Below, piece by piece: positions 39,090 through 43,523 of a stretch of 43,523 nucleotides of DNA (position 1 is its first letter; every line of letters starts with the position of its first letter). The notes under the pieces are model-generated. The model did not search any database, was not told the DNA's origin, and saw only the letters and a program-made list of their open reading frames with translations. Source of the stretch: Planotetraspora silvatica. Its GTDB lineage: Bacteria > Actinomycetota > Actinomycetes > Streptosporangiales > Streptosporangiaceae. Made by a program: the position numbers and the translations under genes. The stretch spans positions 1-43,523 of the forward strand of contig NZ_BOOQ01000029.1 of NCBI RefSeq assembly GCF_016863315.1, given 5' to 3'.

Positions 39090-40016
39090 GTGGACAACGT
39101 GACGCCGCTCGGCGGGGACGTATACGAGATCGACACCAGGATGGCCGGGTATTCGGGCATCACCGCCGGCTACCTCATCCTCGGGGACCGCCCCTGCCTG
39201 GTGGAGACGGGAACCTCCACCTCGGCACCGGTCGTACGGGATGCTCTCGCCTCTCTCGGCGTGGGTCCGGACGATCTGGCCACCGTGGTGGTGACCCACA
39301 TCCATCTCGACCACGCGGGGGGCGTCGGGGACATCGCCGGCTTCTACCCGTCCGCCGAGATCGTCGTGCACGAGAAGGGCGCGCGGCATCTCGCCGACCC
39401 GGCGCGGCTGATGGCCAGCGCGAAAATGGTCTGGGGCGACAAGCTCGACACCTTGTTCGGCACACTCGCGCCCACTGACGCGGCCAGGATCCGGGCGCTC
39501 GGTGACGTGGGCACCGTCGATCTGGGCAACGGCCGCGCCTTGTCGAGCCACTACTCCCCCGGACATGCCAAACACCACGTAGGACTGCTCGACTCGCTCA
39601 CCGGCGACCTCTATGTGGGAGACGCCGCCGGGGTCTATTTGCCGGAGACGGGCGACCTTCGCCCGGCGAGCCCGCCCCCGGACTTCGATCTGGAAGTGGC
39701 ACTCAGATCGATCGAGCTCTTCGGAGCGCTCGGCCCGCAGCGACTGCTCTTCAGCCATTACGGCCCGGTCGACGACGTGCCCGCGACGCTCGAACGGTCG
39801 GCGGAAGAGCTCCGCGTGTGGGTGGACCTCACCAAGCAGGCCCGCGCGGAAGGTCTCGACCTCGATCACGCGGTGGCCATGGTCCGTGACCGGACACGGG
39901 AGCGCTACGCCGCGCTCCAGACCGATACGGCCACCGCCGAACGGTTCGAGCTCCTCAGCGGCGCCCAGTCGAACGTGGGCGGGATCATGCACTGGCTCGA
40001 CCGCTCCGGCACCTGA
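39090..40016 (+). CDS. Metallo-beta-lactamase-fold hydrolase
   Basis: 308 residues. Metal ligands HIHLDHAGG (HxHxDH), SPGHAKHH, VGDAAGVYL and FSHYGP are complete. C-terminal helices (about 235-308) end in the QSNVGGIMHWLDRSG pattern shared by a group of uncharacterised actinobacterial and thermophile MBL proteins. Cytoplasmic, no signal. GTG start with GGGGTGG upstream. Divergent from the SSB gene. Substrate unknown; lactone, thioester or phosphodiester all possible. Confidence 0.92.
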   Translation: MDNVTPLGGDVYEIDTRMAGYSGITAGYLILGDRPCLVETGTSTSAPVVRDALASLGVGPDDLATVVVTHIHLDHAGGVGDIAGFYPSAEIVVHEKGARHLADPARLMASAKMVWGDKLDTLFGTLAPTDAARIRALGDVGTVDLGNGRALSSHYSPGHAKHHVGLLDSLTGDLYVGDAAGVYLPETGDLRPASPPPDFDLEVALRSIELFGALGPQRLLFSHYGPVDDVPATLERSAEELRVWVDLTKQARAEGLDLDHAVAMVRDRTRERYAALQTDTATAERFELLSGAQSNVGGIMHWLDRSGT

Positions 40017-40075
40017 GTTCGCCCGCCCGATCGACCCCAGCGGCGCCCTACCAAACCTGCCTGCGCCCGATCGAC

Positions 40076-40135
40076 CCCGCCGACGTCTGGACGAACCCGC
40101 CGACGTCTGGAGGAACCCGCCGGTATCTGGACGCA
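40076..40135. repeat. 20-bp tandem repeat after the MBL gene
   Basis: Three units CCCGCCGACGTCTGGACGAA (40076, 40096, 40116), the third with changes. A 14-bp direct repeat GCCCGATCGACCCC also occurs just before. Noncoding. Confidence 0.8.
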
Positions 40136-40231
40136 AACCGCGGGCGTCAGGGCACGAATCGCGCGACCGGGGCCGATGCCGCATCATCTCCGACGCTGTC
40201 CGACCTCGACGCAGACGTTCTGACACCGAAA

Positions 40232-40271
40232 AGCGCCGCCACCGAATGATCATTCACTCGGCGGCGGCGCT
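40232..40271 (-). terminator. Strong intrinsic terminator of the RGG/TPR gene
   Basis: 14-bp stem on the minus strand (AGCGCCGCCGCCGA / TCGGTGGCGGCGCT, one G-T pair), 12-base loop, followed by TTTT. It starts 13 bp past the stop. Confidence 0.9.
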
Positions 40272-40283
40272 CTCAGGTTGATA

Positions 40284-43148
40284 TCAGGGCTGGCGCTTCA
40301 CGCCGCCGTCGGCGTCCTCAGCGTCCTCGTCATCTTCGGCGTCCTCGATCACGTCACCGAAGTCGGGCTCGATGAAGGCCGGACCGAACGCGCTGACCTC
40401 GTTCTTCGGCTCCGAGACGATACCTGCCGGCTCTGTCGCCACCTTGTCGGCGTCAACCGCTGTGGCCTTCTCGGCTTCCACTGATACGGGCTTGCCGGCT
40501 TCTGCCGGCAGATCCGCAACCCCATCCTCAGCTTGGGCCGAGGCGGGCTCGGCCTCATCAGCCTTGGTCTCCGGGGCCTGCGGGGCGGTCGCGATCGGCG
40601 TCTCCTCAGCGGCGCGGGAAGCTGCTGATCCACGCTCCTGAGGGAGGTCGTCGAGGATGTCACCGACCATCCTCACGTCGCCGGACTCGTCGCCGGGCTC
40701 GGCGTCGGGGGCGTCGTCCTCATCGTCCTCATCATCGAGGTCGTCATCGAGGTCGTCGGCGCCGGCGTCCGCACTGTCGGCTTCGACGTCACGCGGGTTC
40801 GTGGCAAGGTCGCCGACAGCATCAGCCGCCGCCTCGTCACCGAGGTCGCCTGCGAGGTCGTCGTCGCCTTCACCTTCGATTGCGTCATCGTCTTCGTCGA
40901 AGTCCTCTTCGAGGTCTTCGATCACAGCCCCGGTGAGTTCCGCGTACCGTTCGGCAGCGTCGGTCTCACCGTCCTCGTCGAAGGTCATCGCCCGCTCGAA
41001 CCAGTCGGTGGCCGCGGTCTCGTGGCCTGCCGCCGCCAGGGCGTCCGCATAGGCGTACGCCAGACGCACCGACCATGCCCTGCGCTGCGGATCCCGCAGC
41101 TCCGTCAGGCGCTGCAAGGTGACCACGGCCGCGTCGAACTGGCCCATGTCACGCCGTGCGCCTGATTCGACGATCGCGAGCTCGATCTTGCCCTCACGGT
41201 CCAGGCGCTCGGCCTCCTTGGAACGAACGAGGTCAAGAGCCCTCTCCGGACGTCCCAGACCACGCTCGCAGTCCGCCATGACGGGCAGGTAGGCGTCAGA
41301 TCCCGTCATCCGCCTCGCCGCGCGCAGGTCGGCGAGCGCCTCGGCGTACTGCCCCGCGCGATAGGCCGCGATACCGGTGGCCTCCCTGATGATGCCGATC
41401 CTGCCGGCGAAGCGGCGGGCGACCTTCGCGTGCTCGTACGCTCGCTCGGGCTCGTCCTCGCTCATCGCCCGAGCGGCCGCGACGAGATGAGACGCCACCA
41501 GGTCGGCGAGGTCGGTGGGCAGGGAGCGCAGCTCCGCACGCGTCTCCTTGTCCAGCTCGTCGGGAGTGATGTCCGCCTCGAGCTCTGGCAGCGTCTCACG
41601 CTCTCGGGGCGGCTCTTCGTTCCTCCCGTACCTGGCGCGGCTTCCACCGCCATCCTCCTGGCGGAAGGGCCGAGATCCGCCCCGATCGTCGCGGTCGCCG
41701 TACGGACGTGGTGCACGGTCACGTGAATCGGAACGCTCGCGATCACGGAACGGACGCGCGTCGTGGTCGTGATCACGCTGAGGACGGCCCTGCTCCCGGC
41801 TTTCTCCACTGCGGCGATCGTCCCGGAAGCCGCCGCCTCCGCGCTGGTCGCTGTCGCGGGAGCCGTAGCGGCCGCCGAAGCCGCCACCCTCACGTGGCGG
41901 CCGGTCGGCACCACCGTCGCGGTCGCGAGAGCCATAGCTGCCGCGTGGCGCATCGCGATCCTCGAACGAGCGACGCGGACGGTCGCCGTAGCTGCCGCGG
42001 TCTCCACCGGCGCGCTGTGGGCGGTCGCCTCCGCGGAATCCGTCCCGGTCCCCATAGGACCGCTGAGGACGATCGGAACGCCCCTCGCCACGCGGCCCGC
42101 GGTCGCCGGCAGAGTTGCCGCGGTCGTCGCGGCTCTGGAACGGCCTGCCACCACGATCGTCACGGGGCTGGAACGGCCGACCACCACGATCATCGCGGGG
42201 CTGGAACGGCCGACCACCACGATCGTCACGGGGCTGGAACGGCCGACCACCACGATCATCGCGAGGTTGGAACGGCCGACCACCACGATCATCGCGAGGT
42301 TGGAACGGCCGACCACCACGATCATCGCGGGGCTGGAACGGCCGACCACCACGATCATCGCGGGGCTGGAACGGCCGACCACCACGATCGTCACGGGCCT
42401 GAGGCGGCCTGCCGCCCCGGTCGTCACGATCACGGGAACCGTACCGTCCGCCGAAGCCGCCGCCGCCCTCACGTGGCGGACGCGCGCTGTACCCTTCCCT
42501 GCTGCCTTCGCGGTCGTTCCCGAAACGCCGCCCACCCTCGCGGTCGTCGCGTGGCGGTCGCGTACCCCGCTCGTCGGACCGGAACGAACGGCCTCCGCGG
42601 TCGTCACGGTCTCTGAAGCCGCCACCGGCCTGGGACGGGCCGCGGTCACCGGAAGGGCGCTGCGGGCGGTCTCCTCCGCGATATCCGCCGCGGTTGTCGT
42701 CAGAACGGCCCGGACGGTCTCCGTAGCGCCCTCCCTCACGCGGGGGACGGCCGCCGTCACGAGCACCGGCGCCGCGGTCGTCGCGGTTGCCGTAGCCACC
42801 ACGTGATGCGTCACGATCGCCGTAGGAGGGCCGCGGCCGATCGCCGGCGCGGAAGTTGTCACGGTCACCGTAGGAACGGCCACCTCGTTCGCCACCGGAG
42901 CGGGCCCCGGGCCGGCCGGCCGTCCCACCTTCGCGGTCGCGGAAGCCGCCGGATCGGTCAGAACGGAAGGGGCGGTCGCCGCGATCGCGTTCTCCCGAGG
43001 CGCCTTCACGCCGCCCCGCATCACGGCTACTCGAGCCGTCTCTGCCCCCGTCGCCGCGGTAGCCCCCGGAGCGGCCGCTCACGTCCCTGCCCTCGTCACG
43101 GCTGTCTCCGCCACGGCTCACGCCGTCACGCCCGTCTTCTCTGTTCAC
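40284..43148 (-). CDS. RGG-rich / TPR / acidic-tail protein
   Basis: 954 residues in three parts. Residues 1 to about 515 are disordered and almost only Arg, Gly, Asp, Ser, Pro and Tyr, with RGG, RGGR, GGYR and SYGDRD units and nine 11-residue copies of RDDRGGRPFQP. Residues about 515-735 are an ordered helical TPR region (TPDELDKETRAELRSLPTDL, ERAYEHAKVARRFAGR, GQYAEALADLRAARR, WSVRLAYAYADALAAAG). The end is a strongly acidic stretch (EEDFDEDDDAIEGEG), then low-complexity Ala/Glu/Val. I chose GTG at 43148 for its AGAGGA 5 bases upstream; GTG at 43172 has none. Basic-RNA-binding-like N half plus TPR plus acidic tail suggests an RNA or ribosome-linked scaffold; not proven. TPR proteins with disordered basic heads occur beside tyrS in other actinobacteria. 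Confidence 0.85.
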   Translation of the reverse strand: MNREDGRDGVSRGGDSRDEGRDVSGRSGGYRGDGGRDGSSSRDAGRREGASGERDRGDRPFRSDRSGGFRDREGGTAGRPGARSGGERGGRSYGDRDNFRAGDRPRPSYGDRDASRGGYGNRDDRGAGARDGGRPPREGGRYGDRPGRSDDNRGGYRGGDRPQRPSGDRGPSQAGGGFRDRDDRGGRSFRSDERGTRPPRDDREGGRRFGNDREGSREGYSARPPREGGGGFGGRYGSRDRDDRGGRPPQARDDRGGRPFQPRDDRGGRPFQPRDDRGGRPFQPRDDRGGRPFQPRDDRGGRPFQPRDDRGGRPFQPRDDRGGRPFQPRDDRGGRPFQSRDDRGNSAGDRGPRGEGRSDRPQRSYGDRDGFRGGDRPQRAGGDRGSYGDRPRRSFEDRDAPRGSYGSRDRDGGADRPPREGGGFGGRYGSRDSDQRGGGGFRDDRRSGESREQGRPQRDHDHDARPFRDRERSDSRDRAPRPYGDRDDRGGSRPFRQEDGGGSRARYGRNEEPPRERETLPELEADITPDELDKETRAELRSLPTDLADLVASHLVAAARAMSEDEPERAYEHAKVARRFAGRIGIIREATGIAAYRAGQYAEALADLRAARRMTGSDAYLPVMADCERGLGRPERALDLVRSKEAERLDREGKIELAIVESGARRDMGQFDAAVVTLQRLTELRDPQRRAWSVRLAYAYADALAAAGHETAATDWFERAMTFDEDGETDAAERYAELTGAVIEDLEEDFDEDDDAIEGEGDDDLAGDLGDEAAADAVGDLATNPRDVEADSADAGADDLDDDLDDEDDEDDAPDAEPGDESGDVRMVGDILDDLPQERGSAASRAAEETPIATAPQAPETKADEAEPASAQAEDGVADLPAEAGKPVSVEAEKATAVDADKVATEPAGIVSEPKNEVSAFGPAFIEPDFGDVIEDAEDDEDAEDADGGVKRQP
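42130..42426. repeat. 33-bp coding minisatellite, nine units
   Basis: Nine in-register 33-bp units, the middle ones differing at one to three bases, coding RDDRGGRPFQP in the RGG/TPR gene. The first and last are more diverged. Confidence 0.95.
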
Positions 43149-43344
43149 TTCTGTCCTCTGTTGCTCGCTCACCGCGTACGGCTATGCGCTCGGTTCGCTG
43201 GCCGCGCTACTAGTTCCCGGATACGCCGAGCGGTGGAGATGCCCGATATCGCCTCAGTGTCAGGGGAGACCAGCCTGATTTGCCGTAGGTCCGCTGAGAC
43301 CTCGTTGTGTGCCGTAGCCTCCGCTACTCGCTCTACGCAACGAA

Positions 43345-43366
43345 GGCCACCCGTGGTGGGGTGGCC
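43345..43366. terminator. Hairpin upstream of the RGG/TPR gene
   Basis: GGCCACCC / GGGTGGCC, 8-bp perfect arms, 6-base loop, no T-run. Confidence 0.45.
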
Positions 43367-43483
43367 CGGCAGGTTCCAGCCTAGCGCGCCGCCGGCGGTT
43401 CCCGAACCCAAAGGAGGAGGTCAAAGCTCCTGGTAGGTGCCTGCCGTGATTCCAACGGGCCGCAAGAGTCGGTTGTGAAATGA

Positions 43484-43520
43484 AAATGGGGCCACCCCCA
43501 ACCGGGATGGCCCCACTTTT
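43484..43520. terminator. Bidirectional intrinsic terminator at the right edge
   Basis: TGGGGCCA / TGGCCCCA, 8-bp perfect arms, 13-base loop, with AAAA before and CTTTT after, so it can end transcripts from both sides. It probably closes a gene lying to the right on the minus strand. Confidence 0.8.
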
Positions 43521-43523
43521 AAA

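Larger units (their letters stand above)
43149..43523. other. Upstream region of the RGG/TPR gene and right edge
   Basis: No gene recognised. GC at third positions of its open frames is too low for this genome. It contains two hairpins (43345-43366 and 43487-43515). A promoter for the RGG/TPR gene should lie here; I could not fix it. Confidence 0.5.

Noticed and set aside
43169-43411. 80-codon minus-strand frame just upstream of the RGG/TPR gene, with a GTGA-type junction
   Set aside because: TTG start, GC at third positions only around 60 percent, and it runs through a perfect hairpin. The overlap with the poor GTG at 43172 looks accidental.
43420-43480. Possible tRNA on the minus strand (GATTCCAAC like a T-loop)
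   Set aside because: The bases around it do not form a T stem, and no anticodon or D arm can be drawn.

Overview
High-GC actinobacterial chromosome, most likely from the Streptosporangiales (Streptosporangium, Nonomuraea or Microbispora type). The evidence is the very high GC at third codon positions, the many GTG and TTG starts, the actinobacterial RNA polymerase partner RbpA, WhiA, SteA/SteB, mycothiol-type enzymes, and two conserved actinobacterial gene neighbourhoods. I could not run a search, so the genus is inference.

Layout. 1-3.2 kb is accessory: two IPT/TIG-domain proteins (one cut by the left edge) and a secreted seven-repeat YVTN beta-propeller. 3.3-13 kb is a core block on the minus strand: uvrC-rapZ-yvcK-whiA, then gap-pgk-tpiA with one-base overlaps, then secG and rbpA. 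A broken coding relic lies between whiA and gap. 13.2-16.7 kb has a Rieske lipoprotein and uvrA. 17-18.4 kb is a plus-strand pair, a mycothiol-dependent-isomerase-like protein and a glyoxalase-II-like hydrolase. 18.5-21.5 kb is an ECF42-type sigma-factor operon (DUF998 membrane protein, DGPF/YCII protein, sigma factor) with its own candidate promoter, preceded by a small unknown gene. 21.6-23.1 kb is the phosphatidylethanolamine pair psd-pssA, with a TetR-type palindrome upstream. 23.2-24.4 kb is terC under a yybP-ykoY manganese riboswitch. 24.5-34.7 kb is a cell-envelope and division block (glycosyltransferase, murJ, a MraY-like transferase, steB, steA) joined to recN, nadK, tlyA and a small gene. 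35.2-43.2 kb holds an SCP2 protein, HAD phosphatase, TPR protein, DUF1015 protein, an SSB with a His-Ala-Asp repeat tail, an MBL hydrolase, and a 954-residue RGG-rich/TPR/acidic protein.

How it works together. The left core block links DNA repair, control of carbon flow to the cell wall (yvcK, rapZ), sporulation control (whiA) and lower glycolysis. The steB-steA-recN-nadK-tlyA-small gene-HAD-TPR order resembles the Mycobacterium tuberculosis Rv1698-Rv1691 order (recalled, not searched). The most informative regulatory regions are the terC leader, where a DtxR-like palindrome, promoter and riboswitch with a visible ribosome-site-masking helix can be read directly, and the DUF998 leader, which carries a TGTCGA-N17-CGA promoter of the kind reported for ECF42 sigma factors. 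I saw no tRNA, rRNA, CRISPR array, insertion sequence or prophage.
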